A DNA stretch of 64,000 bases, taken from Modestobacter sp. VKM Ac-2984. Lineage in GTDB: Bacteria; Actinomycetota; Actinomycetes; Mycobacteriales; Geodermatophilaceae. The notes under the pieces are model-generated. The model was not told where the DNA came from, ran no database searches, and was given only the letters and a program-made list of their open reading frames with translations. The stretch is taken from the NCBI RefSeq assembly GCF_026967985.1, contig NZ_JAPVBJ010000012.1:1-64000 (forward strand). The letters run 5' to 3'. The translations under genes and the position numbers were made by a program. Shown here one piece after another: positions 43,301 to 50,622 of this stretch (the first letter of the stretch is position 1; every line of letters starts with the position of its first letter).

Positions 43301-44559
43301 AGAAGTGGCTGGGCGACAAGCTCCTCGAGATGAGCTTGATGCTCAACAACAGCATGTACGCGACGCTGTACACCTCCATCTGGCTGCGTGCGATGGGCAC
43401 CAAGGTCGGCCGCGGCGCCGAGGTCTCCACCATCGCGAACATCGACCCCGACCTGCTCACCCTGGGCGAGGGCAGCTTCGTGGCGGACATGGCCAGCGTC
43501 GGCAGCGCCACCTACGCCAACGGGCACGTGGCCTTCCAGGTCACCGAGGTCGGCGCCCGCGCCTTCGTCGGGAACGCCGCCTACATCCCCTCGGGTTCGC
43601 ACCTGGGTGACGGCTCGCTGATCGGTGTCCGGAGCGTGCCGCCGACCGGAGGCGTGCCGGCGGACAGCTCGTGGCTCGGCTCCCCGCCGATCAACCTGCC
43701 GCGCCGGGAGATGTACGAGAACTACACCGAGGCGGAGACCTTCACGCCCAGCCGCCGCCGGGTGCGTGCCCGCTACGCCATCGAGTTCCTGCGCATCGTG
43801 CTGCCCAGCTCGATCCTGGCCCTGGCCATGTTCGGCACGCTGTACGGCGCCTCGGTGCTCGCGGCGAACCAGGGCGTGCTCGTCACCGTGGTGGTGGCGC
43901 CGCTGATCGCGCTGCTCTCCAGCCTCGCCGTCGTGGTGGGGGTCGCACTGCTCAAGTGGGTCCTCGTCGGCCGGTACAAGACGCGGGTGGAGCCGCTGTG
44001 GAGCGGCTTCGTGCGCCGGACCGAGTTCGTCACCGGCATCTACGAGGCGGCCGCCGTCCCGGCGCTGCTGACCTGGCTGACCGGTACACCGCTGCTCGGC
44101 CCGCTGCTGCGGCTCTACGGGGCGAAGATCGGCCGGCGGACGCTGATCGACACCACCTACCTCACCGAGTTCGACCTGGTGACCCTGGGCGACGACGTCT
44201 CCGTGGGCACCAACGCCTCGCTGCAGACCCACCTCTTCGAGGACCGCGTGATGAAGATGGACCACGTCATCATCCGGGACCGGGCCAGCGTCGGGGACAA
44301 GTCCGTCGTCCTCTACGGCTCCACGGTGGAGGAGGACGCCACCATCGCCGACCTCTCCCTGGTCATGAAGGGCGAGGTGCTGCCGGCCGGCACCGCGTGG
44401 AGCGGCATCCCGGCCCAGAAGGTGGGCCGCGCCCCGGCCAGCACGCTGCCGGTCCGGGACGACCCGGCGCTCGACACCACTGCCCTCGACCCGGCGGTCG
44501 ACAACCCGACCACCGAGAGCCGGCAGCTCAGCACCGCGTCGAACAGCCGGGAGGCGTGA
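40393..44559 (+). CDS. Pls/PosA family nonribosomal peptide synthetase (A-T-membrane-LbH)
   Basis: 1388 aa. Residues 45-535 are an adenylation domain: A3 IYTSGSSGRPKGVEI (196-210), A4 AFDFSIEEIW, A5 NTYGPTETTVT (328-338), A7 YRTGDLG, A10 LPSGKADRKAL with Lys526. A carrier domain follows (FFDALGGHSLLAARII, phosphopantetheine Ser587). No condensation or thioesterase domain is seen. The rest has membrane helices (about 658-705 and later) and three segments with left-handed-beta-helix-like repeats. This is the layout of Pls-type synthetases such as poly-epsilon-lysine synthetase, which make isopeptide-linked amino acid polymers at the membrane. Glu at the A4 position (D-F-E) hints at a basic amino acid substrate, which is inference only. 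Confidence 0.88.
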   Translation: MSTESESQDFIPGFTTPRDPGVDSATRRFSFSQNVAGVPPRAQQDTTRLSQFFERTCDEHPSATALECDGERLSYADLDQRANRLAHHLLGLGIRSGARVGILLDRSVNTYVALLAVTKTEATFVPIDPAAPADRVQFQAEDSDLALVVTTTSFAATCSGLPCPPLFLDELGGDLAAAPSWRPDLETGGDPVCYIIYTSGSSGRPKGVEIAQSSICNFIGIVPVLYGVEPTDRVYQGMTIAFDFSIEEIWPTWAVGATLVAGPTDGRRVGSGLADFLAEQEITMIYCVPTVLATLDRTLPLIRTVNVGGEACPRELVDRWGPGRRILNTYGPTETTVTCTMAELYPGKPVTIGRPLPTYRVTLLDDERRPVGNGEIGEICVGGPGVALGYVNRPDLTADRFLPDPHGFPGERLYRTGDLGRFLPDGELEYLGRADSEVKVRGHRVDLQEIEGMLLQHDRVTAAVVTLLPAPESGGELAAYVIPRPGDDTADLVAELHDLLLEQLPPYMVPAFLDVVSTIPMLPSGKADRKALPEPQGPRLMRDTGAYVAPDSPTEAWVAGIWEEAFGLPGGSVSVEANFFDALGGHSLLAARIISTMRSSDLGAGLSILELYRHPTVRSLAAHLEDDARSGEAAAEPHLRRPVQSSRRRVAAFGSAQFATFYGIVLLFLFPAALVYALNDGEPSAALVVQLAFALPAFFLLVRWVLPVVGSRLLSRGLQPGDHPLWSWTHLRVWTVQKLMVISPLTVLSGSPWAATYLRLAGARIDDDCHIGTSEISLPAMLDIGPGATIGYGTQLHGHRVADGVLSLGVVSVGARATLGSQSLLEAGSAVEDGGVLREQSLLPAGEIVPAGATWAGSPARASTEPADPVLGLMTGCTAAPTTWTRQLRTGFAAGITLLELLPFFVLLPVVALVWWVLLTFGLGAGLLATALSGPVFVAASCALILGCRRLALTETPPGVHHLRSKLGLEKWLGDKLLEMSLMLNNSMYATLYTSIWLRAMGTKVGRGAEVSTIANIDPDLLTLGEGSFVADMASVGSATYANGHVAFQVTEVGARAFVGNAAYIPSGSHLGDGSLIGVRSVPPTGGVPADSSWLGSPPINLPRREMYENYTEAETFTPSRRRVRARYAIEFLRIVLPSSILALAMFGTLYGASVLAANQGVLVTVVVAPLIALLSSLAVVVGVALLKWVLVGRYKTRVEPLWSGFVRRTEFVTGIYEAAAVPALLTWLTGTPLLGPLLRLYGAKIGRRTLIDTTYLTEFDLVTLGDDVSVGTNASLQTHLFEDRVMKMDHVIIRDRASVGDKSVVLYGSTVEEDATIADLSLVMKGEVLPAGTAWSGIPAQKVGRAPASTLPVRDDPALDTTALDPAVDNPTTESRQLSTASNSREA

Positions 44560-44561
44560 CC

Positions 44562-45893
44562 GTGCCCCAGACCAGCGAGCACCAGAACATCGTGGCCCCA
44601 CTGCCCCCGGAACCCGGTGCCACCGTGGCGGCGCTGCCGCACAGCTGCGCACCGGCACCGGCCGGTGACGTCGCCGGCACCCCGGCCGAGGGCGCTCCGG
44701 CGACCCCGCGCCCCCGAGCACGTCTGATCGGGATCGATGCCGCTCGCGGCATCGCCCTCGTGGGCATGATGTCGGTGCACCTGATCCCCGCGGCCACCGA
44801 CGACGGCGACGTGTCGTTGGCGTGGCTGCTCTCCAACGGCAAGGCCTCGGCGCTGTTCGCCCTGCTCGCCGGCGTCGGCATCGCCTTCTCCACCGGTCGG
44901 CGCCGTCCGCCACGCGGTCTGGCCTGGCGGGCCGGCGCGCTGTCCCTGCTGACCCGGGCCGTGATCATCGCGGCGATCGGCCTCGCGCTCGGGTACGTCG
45001 TCGGCACCGGCGACGCCGCGGTGATCCTGGCCTACTACGGGGTGCTCTTCGCCCTGGCCATCCCGTTCCTGCGGCTGTCGACCCGCGGGCTGGTGGTGGC
45101 GGCGGCGCTCGCAGCGCTCGTCATGCCGCTGGTCAGCTATGGGCTGCGCCTCGAGCTGACCCCGGTCGCCGTGGCCAACCCGACGCTGACCGACCTGGTC
45201 ACCGACCCGCTGGGCCTGCTGCTCCAGCTGACCCTGACCGGGGTGTTCCCCGCCCTGGTCTGGATCGCCTACCTGCTGGCCGGGATGGCCGTCGGCCGGG
45301 CGGTGCTCGCCTCGCGGCGCGTCGTCAGCCAGATCACGCTGCTCGGCCTGGCGCTCGCCCTGGCCTCCAGCCTGCTGTCGATGCTGCTGCTGACCGTCGG
45401 CGGGCGGGGTGACCTCCTCCGCGCGGATGCCGTGCAGACCATGGACTTCGAGCTCTACCAGGAGACCCTGACCTGGGGGCCCTCGGGGACGACGCCGACG
45501 AACAGCCCGTGGTGGCTGGTGGCCACGGCGCCGCACAGCGGCAGCCCGCTGGACCTCGCCTTCACGATCGGGGTGGCGCTGGCCGTGCTGGGTGGGTGCC
45601 TGCTGCTCGGCCGGGGCCTGCAGCCGCTGCTGCGCCCGCTGGCCGCCGGCGGCAGCATGACGCTGACGCTCTACAGCGTCCACCTGCTGCTGGTGGCCGC
45701 ACCGATCCCCCGTGGCGTGCTGAACCTCGTCGTCCAGGTCGTCCTGCTGCTGACCTTCGCCCTGGTCTGGAACCGGAGCCACCTGCGCGGGCCGCTGGAG
45801 GAGCTCGTCTGGCGGGCGACCGACGCCGTGCGACGGAAGGTGCTGGGCTCACCGGGAGCGCACCGGGCACCGGCCACGACGGCCGGCAGCTGA
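44562..45893 (+). CDS. polytopic membrane protein, HGSNAT/DUF1624-DUF418-like acyltransferase fold
   Basis: 443 aa from the GTG at 44562, with GGGAGG 7 nt upstream, 2 bp after the NRPS stop. A Pro/Ala-rich N-terminus leads to RLIGIDAARGIALVGMMSVHLIP, the signature of DUF418/HGSNAT-type membrane acyltransferases (Asp and His in the first helix), then about ten helices and a final GSMTLTLYSVHLLL. Such proteins move acyl groups across membranes or acylate surface polymers. Co-transcription with the Pls-type synthetase suggests it modifies or exports the product. Confidence 0.8.
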   Translation: MPQTSEHQNIVAPLPPEPGATVAALPHSCAPAPAGDVAGTPAEGAPATPRPRARLIGIDAARGIALVGMMSVHLIPAATDDGDVSLAWLLSNGKASALFALLAGVGIAFSTGRRRPPRGLAWRAGALSLLTRAVIIAAIGLALGYVVGTGDAAVILAYYGVLFALAIPFLRLSTRGLVVAAALAALVMPLVSYGLRLELTPVAVANPTLTDLVTDPLGLLLQLTLTGVFPALVWIAYLLAGMAVGRAVLASRRVVSQITLLGLALALASSLLSMLLLTVGGRGDLLRADAVQTMDFELYQETLTWGPSGTTPTNSPWWLVATAPHSGSPLDLAFTIGVALAVLGGCLLLGRGLQPLLRPLAAGGSMTLTLYSVHLLLVAAPIPRGVLNLVVQVVLLLTFALVWNRSHLRGPLEELVWRATDAVRRKVLGSPGAHRAPATTAGS

Positions 45894-45895
45894 GC

Positions 45896-46600
45896 GTGTT
45901 CGGGCGTGGCGGTGACCGGCGGCTGGCGCTGGTCTACCGGGGCCCGGCCGCCACGGACGGGTGTCCGGAGGCGGTGGCCGAGGCGCTGGCGCGGAGCCGG
46001 TGGGACCTCGACGTCCGCTTCGTCGGGCCCAAGGAGCGGCTGGCCCTGGAACCGGCGGTGCTCGCCTCCGCCGTGCTCTACGCCCAGCCCGGCGGCGGTG
46101 AACTGAAGAAGGCGTGGCGCAAGCTCCGCAAGCAGGCCCCGGCGGTCCAGGAGTACGTCGCGGGTGGCGGCCGCTACCTCGGTTTCTGCCTGGGCGGCTA
46201 CCTCGCCGGGGAGACCCCCGGCTTCGGGCTCCTGCCCGGGGACGCCGACCAGTTCGTCTCCTCCCCCGGCGCGTGGCCGACCCACACCGACGACGCGGTG
46301 GCCACGGTGGTCTGGGACGGTCGCCGCCGCCAGGTGTTCTTCCAGGACGGCGCCTGGTTCGACCTCGACCCGACCCGCGGGCCGGCCGAGGTGCTGGCCA
46401 CCTACGAGAACGGGCTGCCCGCGGCCGTGGTCGCCCCCTTCGGCGCCGGCGCGGTCGGCGTCGTCGGGCCGCACCCCGAGGCGACCCCGGACTGGTTCAC
46501 CGACGTCGGGCTGCCCGTGCCCGCGGACCTGCGGGCCGACCTCACCCAGGACCTCGTCGACCGGGTGATGCGGATCGGTCAGGTCACCCCGACCCGCTGA
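45896..46600 (+). CDS. BPL-N domain protein, class I glutamine-amidotransferase-like
   Basis: 234 aa from a GTG at 45896, 2 bp after the previous stop. The middle VAGGGRYLGFCLGGYLAGET has a cysteine at the nucleophile elbow (GFCLGG), and a His near the end (VGPHPEATPDWF) fits a Cys-His pair. This is the BPL-N (biotin-protein-ligase N-terminal-like) type of amidotransferase fold, found alone in many actinobacteria. A hydrolytic or amide-transfer role on the NRPS product, such as cleavage or C-terminal amidation, is possible but unproven. Confidence 0.8.
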   Translation: MFGRGGDRRLALVYRGPAATDGCPEAVAEALARSRWDLDVRFVGPKERLALEPAVLASAVLYAQPGGGELKKAWRKLRKQAPAVQEYVAGGGRYLGFCLGGYLAGETPGFGLLPGDADQFVSSPGAWPTHTDDAVATVVWDGRRRQVFFQDGAWFDLDPTRGPAEVLATYENGLPAAVVAPFGAGAVGVVGPHPEATPDWFTDVGLPVPADLRADLTQDLVDRVMRIGQVTPTR

Positions 46601-46601
46601 A

Positions 46602-46651
46602 CACCGCAGGCCGCCGTGCGGAGCTCGCGCTCCCCACGGCGGCCTGCGGTG
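46602..46651. terminator. 17-bp-stem bidirectional terminator
   Basis: CACCGCAGGCCGCCGTG (46602-46618) pairs perfectly with 46635-46651. The loop holds a further GGAG/CTCC pairing. It lies between convergent genes ending at 46600 and 46673. Confidence 0.85.
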
Positions 46652-46672
46652 CTGGCGGGTCCTGCGGTCGGC

Positions 46673-47842
46673 TCAGCCCTCGTCGAGGAAGCCGGCCACG
46701 ATCGTGCCGAACTGCCCGGACCGGTTGTGGCCCACCCCGGCCGGGGCGACGAGCCGGGTGTTGAGGCCCTGAGCCGAGTACCACTGCTGCCCGGCCTGCG
46801 CGCCGTAGGGCCCGGAGAGTGCGTTGAACCCACCGCCGGCGCCGGTGTCCTGGGCACCGGTGTCCCAGCGCAGGGCGACCTTGCCCTTGACGTCGGCAGG
46901 GATGCTGGCCCGCGCCGCCGGCGCGCCACCGCCGCCGATGGCGATGACCCCACCGCCGCCGGACCAGAGCGCCGGGTGGGCGGGGAAGACGAAGCGGGTC
47001 GCCGCCTGCGCGCCCGAGGAGTAGCCGGCGAACCAGAGCTCACCCGCGCCGTACTGGGCCTTCGCGTCGGCGATCAGCGCCGCCAGGTACGTCGCGTACC
47101 CGGCGGCGTCCCCACGCTCCCAGCACTGACAGGAGCGGTTCGGGCTGAACGGCGCCACGAGCACCATGTTGCGCTCCCGGGCCACCGCGGCCAGCCCCTT
47201 CGACCCGCCGATGGCGTAGGACTGGGTCGGGTTCTCGACGCCGTACTCGCCGGTGCCGTCGGCGTACACCAGCAGGCCGATCGGCTTCGCCGGGTCGATG
47301 CCCTCGGCGAAGACCCGGTAGTCCGCGGTGTACCCCGCGGCGCTGAAGGACGTCGTCCGGTTGGTCAGGGGTGCCGTGGGCGCCGTGCGCGCCGGGGTGT
47401 CGGCGGCCGGGGCCGGGGCCGGAGCGGGTGCCGGAGCCGGAGCGGGGGCCGGAGCCGGAGCGGGGGCCGGGGCCGGAGCGGGGGCCGGGGCCGGGGCCGG
47501 GGTGCTGGCGACGGGGGCGGGGGCCGGGGCCGGAGCCTGGGCTGGGGCCGGGGCGGCCGTCGTGGGAGCCGGCGCCTGGGTGCGCTGACGGGCCCGGTCG
47601 GCGTGCCGGGGGGCCTTTTCGGCCCGGACCGCGTCGAGCTGGACCGCGGTCTCCGCCTGCGGCTGCTCGCTGCTCGCCGGCGAGGCGGCGGGCGTGGAGT
47701 CCGCGACGTTGGTGGCTCCGAACATGGCGCTCACGCACAGGAAGGCGGCGGCCACGCCGGCACGTGCCCGCCGCCCCCGGCGGGTGGTGAGGGCGGACAG
47801 GAAGCGGCTGCCACGGCCGCTCCGGGTGTGACGTCTGGACAA
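46673..47842 (-). CDS. secreted alpha/beta-hydrolase-like protein with a PA-repeat linker
   Basis: About 389 aa if the TTG at 47842 is the start (AGGG 8 nt upstream); a GTG at 47869 is an alternative. A signal-like region (RAGVAAAFLCVSAMFGATNV) is followed by a long Pro-Ala linker of about 60 residues and then a hydrolase domain: SFSAAGYTADYRVFAEGIDP, ELWFAGYSSGAQAATRFVF (nucleophile Ser in GYSSG) and VAPAGVGHNRSGQFG (candidate His). This resembles secreted feruloyl esterase or poly-ester hydrolase families, but I cannot choose one. PA linkers often span the cell wall, so it may be anchored or wall-passing. Confidence 0.7.
   Translation of the reverse strand: MSRRHTRSGRGSRFLSALTTRRGRRARAGVAAAFLCVSAMFGATNVADSTPAASPASSEQPQAETAVQLDAVRAEKAPRHADRARQRTQAPAPTTAAPAPAQAPAPAPAPVASTPAPAPAPAPAPAPAPAPAPAPAPAPAPAPAPAADTPARTAPTAPLTNRTTSFSAAGYTADYRVFAEGIDPAKPIGLLVYADGTGEYGVENPTQSYAIGGSKGLAAVARERNMVLVAPFSPNRSCQCWERGDAAGYATYLAALIADAKAQYGAGELWFAGYSSGAQAATRFVFPAHPALWSGGGGVIAIGGGGAPAARASIPADVKGKVALRWDTGAQDTGAGGGFNALSGPYGAQAGQQWYSAQGLNTRLVAPAGVGHNRSGQFGTIVAGFLDEG
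47397..47580 (-). repeat. Pro-Ala repeat coding region
   Basis: Low-complexity GCC/CCG-type codons encode alternating Pro and Ala within the esterase-like gene. Shorter units (GGGGCCGGAGCC types) repeat many times, so length is likely to vary. Confidence 0.8.
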
Positions 47843-47894
47843 GAAGAGACCCTTTCGAGCGTCCGCCACACGGGGTGCGGACGGGGTGCGGTGA

Positions 47895-47934
47895 TTACGG
47901 AACTGATCGTTACACGCACTTTGTGCATCCGTAA
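47895..47934 (-). promoter_or_regulatory. nested dyad upstream of the esterase-like gene
   Basis: TTACGGA (47895-47901) pairs with TCCGTAA (47928-47934); between them is GCAC-TTT-GTGC (47916-47926). On the minus strand TTACGG and TAACGA stand 16 nt apart as possible -35 and -10. The interval 47843-48105 otherwise holds only these signals. Confidence 0.4.
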
Positions 47935-48105
47935 GGTCACGCTCAGTCCACAGTTGGCTCATTCGTCACATGCGTCACGCCCGCCTCGGCCGTCGGTGTG
48001 CGCGAAGCCACCGACGGCCGAGAACAGCGGGTTGGCACCCGTTGCGCACAACCGGGACGATGGACGGCGACGGGAGGACCCGTCGTCCGTCTCGAAGGGG
48101 CAGTG

Positions 48106-49545
48106 ATGCACGCGGGTCGTCGACGGGCCGCGGCCGCTGCGCTCGCCGGAGCCGTGCTCCTCGCCGGCTGCACGACGGGCGGCTCCCCCGATCCCGAGCC
48201 CCCACCCACCGACGCCCCGGAGGCCGAGGGCTGGGCCGAGCCGTGGGCCGACCGGCCGGTGGTCGACCTGCGCTTCGACGTCGCCGAGGACCTGGAGACG
48301 GTCGCCGGTGAGGAGCGGGTGGTCTTCACCCCCGACCTGAACACCTGCGTGCTGGTCTTCCGCTCCTGGCCCAACAAGCCGGCCACCGCGCGGGCGGGCA
48401 GCGGGCTGACCGTGTCCGAGGTGCGGGTCGACGGCGAGCCGGCCGAGGCGCGCGACGTGCCGGCCGGGGCTCCCGAGAGCGCGCCCGCCGGCACCCTGCT
48501 GGAGGTGCCGCTGGCCGAGTGCGCGGACGCCGGCGACGAGATCACCGTCGACATCGAGTTCGAGGTGGAGCTCGGGCCCGACGTCAACGAGCGGGTCGGC
48601 ACCTCCACCGACGTCGACGCCGCCTGGTTCGCCACCGCATTCCCGCTGCTCGCCTGGGAGCGCGGGCGGGGATGGGACCGCAGCCCGGGCGTCGCCGTCG
48701 CCGGGGAGATGGCGGTGAGCGAGGACTTCGAGCTGGCCTCGCTGGAGGTGGTCGCGGACTCCCGGTACGAGGTGCTCGGCACCGGCGAGGCGGTCGGCAC
48801 CTCCGACGGGCCCGGCGACACCACGGTGCACGAGTTCACCGCCCCCTCGGTGCGGGACGTCGCGGTCACCGTCGGGGAGCTGGACGTGCAGTCGGCCGAG
48901 ATCGGCGGCGTCCGGGTCCACGTGGGCCTGGACGAGGGCGTGGCGGAGGCGACCACGGCAGAGTGGCTGGCCCAGCTCGAGGAGTCGATGGCAGCCCTCG
49001 TCGAGCTGCTGGGCCCCTTCCCCTACGACGACCTCTGGGTCTCGGTGCTGTCCAGCCAGACCAGCGGCATCGAGTTCCCCGGCGCGGTCCAGTTCGGCGA
49101 CGTGGACCCGGACTTCCGCCGGGCCCTGGTGACCCACGAGCTGGCGCACATGTGGTTCTACGGCCTGGTCGGCAACAACCAGGGCGTGCACCCCTGGCTG
49201 GACGAGTCGTTCGCCACCTTCGCGCAGATGGTCGTGCACGGCGAGGGCTCGGCCAGCATGGCCGACCTGCCCGGGTCCCGCCGGCACGGCGTGGGTGAGC
49301 CGATCCAGTACTGGGAGCAGTTCCGGCGGCCCAGCTCCGCCTACTACGACACGGTGTACATCGTCGGCGGGACGACCCTGGTGGACGCCCGGGCCCAGGT
49401 GGGCGCCGAGACGTTCGACGCGGCGCTGCGGGAGTACCTGCGCGCGAACGCCTGGTCGATCGCCACGCCGGAGGACGTCCAGGACGCCTTCGCCGAGTTC
49501 CCCGAGGTGCTCGACGAACTGGCGGAGGTCGGCGCACTGCCCTGA
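48106..49545 (+). CDS. M1 family metallopeptidase lipoprotein
   Basis: 479 aa from the ATG at 48106 (AAGGGG upstream). A lipoprotein signal ends in AVLLAGCTTG (Cys near 22). The catalytic domain has the gluzincin zinc site His344-Glu345-x2-His348 in VTHELAHMWFYGLVGN and the third ligand Glu367 in WLDESFATF, exactly the HExxH-x18-E spacing of M1 peptidases. The N-terminal half is a saddle-type beta domain. The GAMEN-type exopeptidase motif is only loosely represented (SGIEFPGAV), so an aminopeptidase or broader endopeptidase role is possible. It acts outside the membrane. Confidence 0.9.
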   Translation: MHAGRRRAAAAALAGAVLLAGCTTGGSPDPEPPPTDAPEAEGWAEPWADRPVVDLRFDVAEDLETVAGEERVVFTPDLNTCVLVFRSWPNKPATARAGSGLTVSEVRVDGEPAEARDVPAGAPESAPAGTLLEVPLAECADAGDEITVDIEFEVELGPDVNERVGTSTDVDAAWFATAFPLLAWERGRGWDRSPGVAVAGEMAVSEDFELASLEVVADSRYEVLGTGEAVGTSDGPGDTTVHEFTAPSVRDVAVTVGELDVQSAEIGGVRVHVGLDEGVAEATTAEWLAQLEESMAALVELLGPFPYDDLWVSVLSSQTSGIEFPGAVQFGDVDPDFRRALVTHELAHMWFYGLVGNNQGVHPWLDESFATFAQMVVHGEGSASMADLPGSRRHGVGEPIQYWEQFRRPSSAYYDTVYIVGGTTLVDARAQVGAETFDAALREYLRANAWSIATPEDVQDAFAEFPEVLDELAEVGALP

Positions 49546-49564
49546 TCGCCGTCCGGGCGCTGGT

Positions 49565-49897
49565 TCAGCGGGCGCAGGAGATGCAGGTGCGCGCGTGCGG
49601 ACGGGCAGCCAGCCGCTCCGGGGCGATCGGCCGGCCGCACTGGGCGCACCGGCCGTGCTCCCCCGCTGCGGCGCGGACCAGCGCCGCGTCGACGTCGGCC
49701 AGCCGGCTGCGCGCCTGGTCCAGCAGCGCCGCGACCTGCTGACGCTCGAAGGCGATGGTCGCGCCCTCCGGGTCGTGCTCGTCGTCGGCGTTGGACGACC
49801 GGGACGCGGCCACGACCTCGTCGAACTCCCGGGTCAGCGCGTCGATCTGCGCCAGCGTCTCGGCCCGGGTGCGGGTCAGGTCGTCGATCACCGTCAT
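49565..49897 (-). CDS. TraR/DksA family zinc-finger regulator
   Basis: 110 aa from the ATG at 49897. An N-terminal coiled coil (TRAETLAQIDALTREFDEVV, FERQQVAALLDQARSRLADV) is followed by a zinc finger CAQCG-x16-CISC. This is the DksA/TraR layout: such proteins enter the RNA polymerase secondary channel and alter transcription at sensitive promoters. The actinobacterial short form usually lacks the DxxDxA tip; here the tip reads SSNADDEHDPEGA, so effects on polymerase are uncertain. It lies near a methyltransferase gene on the same strand. Confidence 0.82.
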   Translation of the reverse strand: MTVIDDLTRTRAETLAQIDALTREFDEVVAASRSSNADDEHDPEGATIAFERQQVAALLDQARSRLADVDAALVRAAAGEHGRCAQCGRPIAPERLAARPHARTCISCAR

Positions 49898-49915
49898 CCC
49901 GTCATGGTCCAGCAC

Positions 49916-49965
49916 CCCCGCTCCGTCAGGAAGGCGTGCGCCCCGCTCCGTCAGGACGCCGTGCG
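49916..49965 (-). repeat. 25-bp tandem duplication across a stop codon
   Basis: Two 25-bp units (49916-49940 and 49941-49965), starting CCCCGCTCCGTCAGGA, differ at two bases. The second holds the stop of the methyltransferase gene (TCA at 49951-49953 in plus orientation); the first repeats it just downstream, giving a second in-register stop context. Confidence 0.8.
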
Positions 49966-50622
49966 CCGCAGCAGCCGCAGCGAGCCGGTGCCGGGCAGCT
50001 CGGTGAACTCCCCCGACCCCAGCACCCGCTGGTAGACCCCGAACGGGGCCTGCCCGCCGTCGGCCGGGTCGGGGAAGACGTCGTGCACGGCGAGCGTGCC
50101 GCCCACGGCGAGCTTGGACACCCAGGCGTCCTGGTCGCGGCGCGCGGACTCCTCGGTGTGGCTGCCGTCGAGGAACAGCAGCGCCAGCGGGGTCGACCAC
50201 AGCGGTGCCAGCACCTCCGACCGGGTGACGACGGCGACCACGACGTCCTCGGCGCCGGCGGCGGCGATGGTGCGCCGGAAGCCGGGGAGGGTGTCGATCC
50301 GGCCGACGAGCGGGTCGACCAGCGACGGGTCGTGGTACTCCCAGCCGGGCTGGTGCTCCTCCGACCCGCGGTGGTGGTCGACGGTGACCACCTGCCGGCC
50401 GGTCTCGCGGGCGGCGGCGGCCAGGTACAGCGCCGACTTGCCCTGCCAGCTGCCGATCTCCAGCAGCGGCCCGGGCACCTGGACCGCCCGCGCCGCGGCG
50501 TAGAGCGCCCGGCCCTCGTCCGATGGCATGAACCCGGGTGCGGCGGCCGCGGCGGCCAGCAGGTCGGCAGTCACCGCAGGAGCATCCCGCCCCCGGTTCC
50601 CGCGGGGGTCATCGGGTGGCAC
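49951..50622 (-). CDS. class I SAM-dependent methyltransferase (Methyltransf_24 type)
   Basis: Up to 223 aa from the GTG at 50622, overlapping the upstream YibE/F gene by 14 bp; the GTG at 50574 gives 207 aa and is nearly as likely, since neither has a clear ribosome binding site. Motif I is PLLEIGSWQGKSALYLAAAA, the acidic motif II is VVTVDHHRGSEEHQPGWEYH, and ALLFLDGSHTEES gives a metal-binding D-G-S-H type segment. The pattern fits cation-dependent Methyltransf_24 enzymes. No partner genes suggest a substrate. Confidence 0.82.
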   Translation of the reverse strand: MPPDDPRGNRGRDAPAVTADLLAAAAAAPGFMPSDEGRALYAAARAVQVPGPLLEIGSWQGKSALYLAAAARETGRQVVTVDHHRGSEEHQPGWEYHDPSLVDPLVGRIDTLPGFRRTIAAAGAEDVVVAVVTRSEVLAPLWSTPLALLFLDGSHTEESARRDQDAWVSKLAVGGTLAVHDVFPDPADGGQAPFGVYQRVLGSGEFTELPGTGSLRLLRRTAS

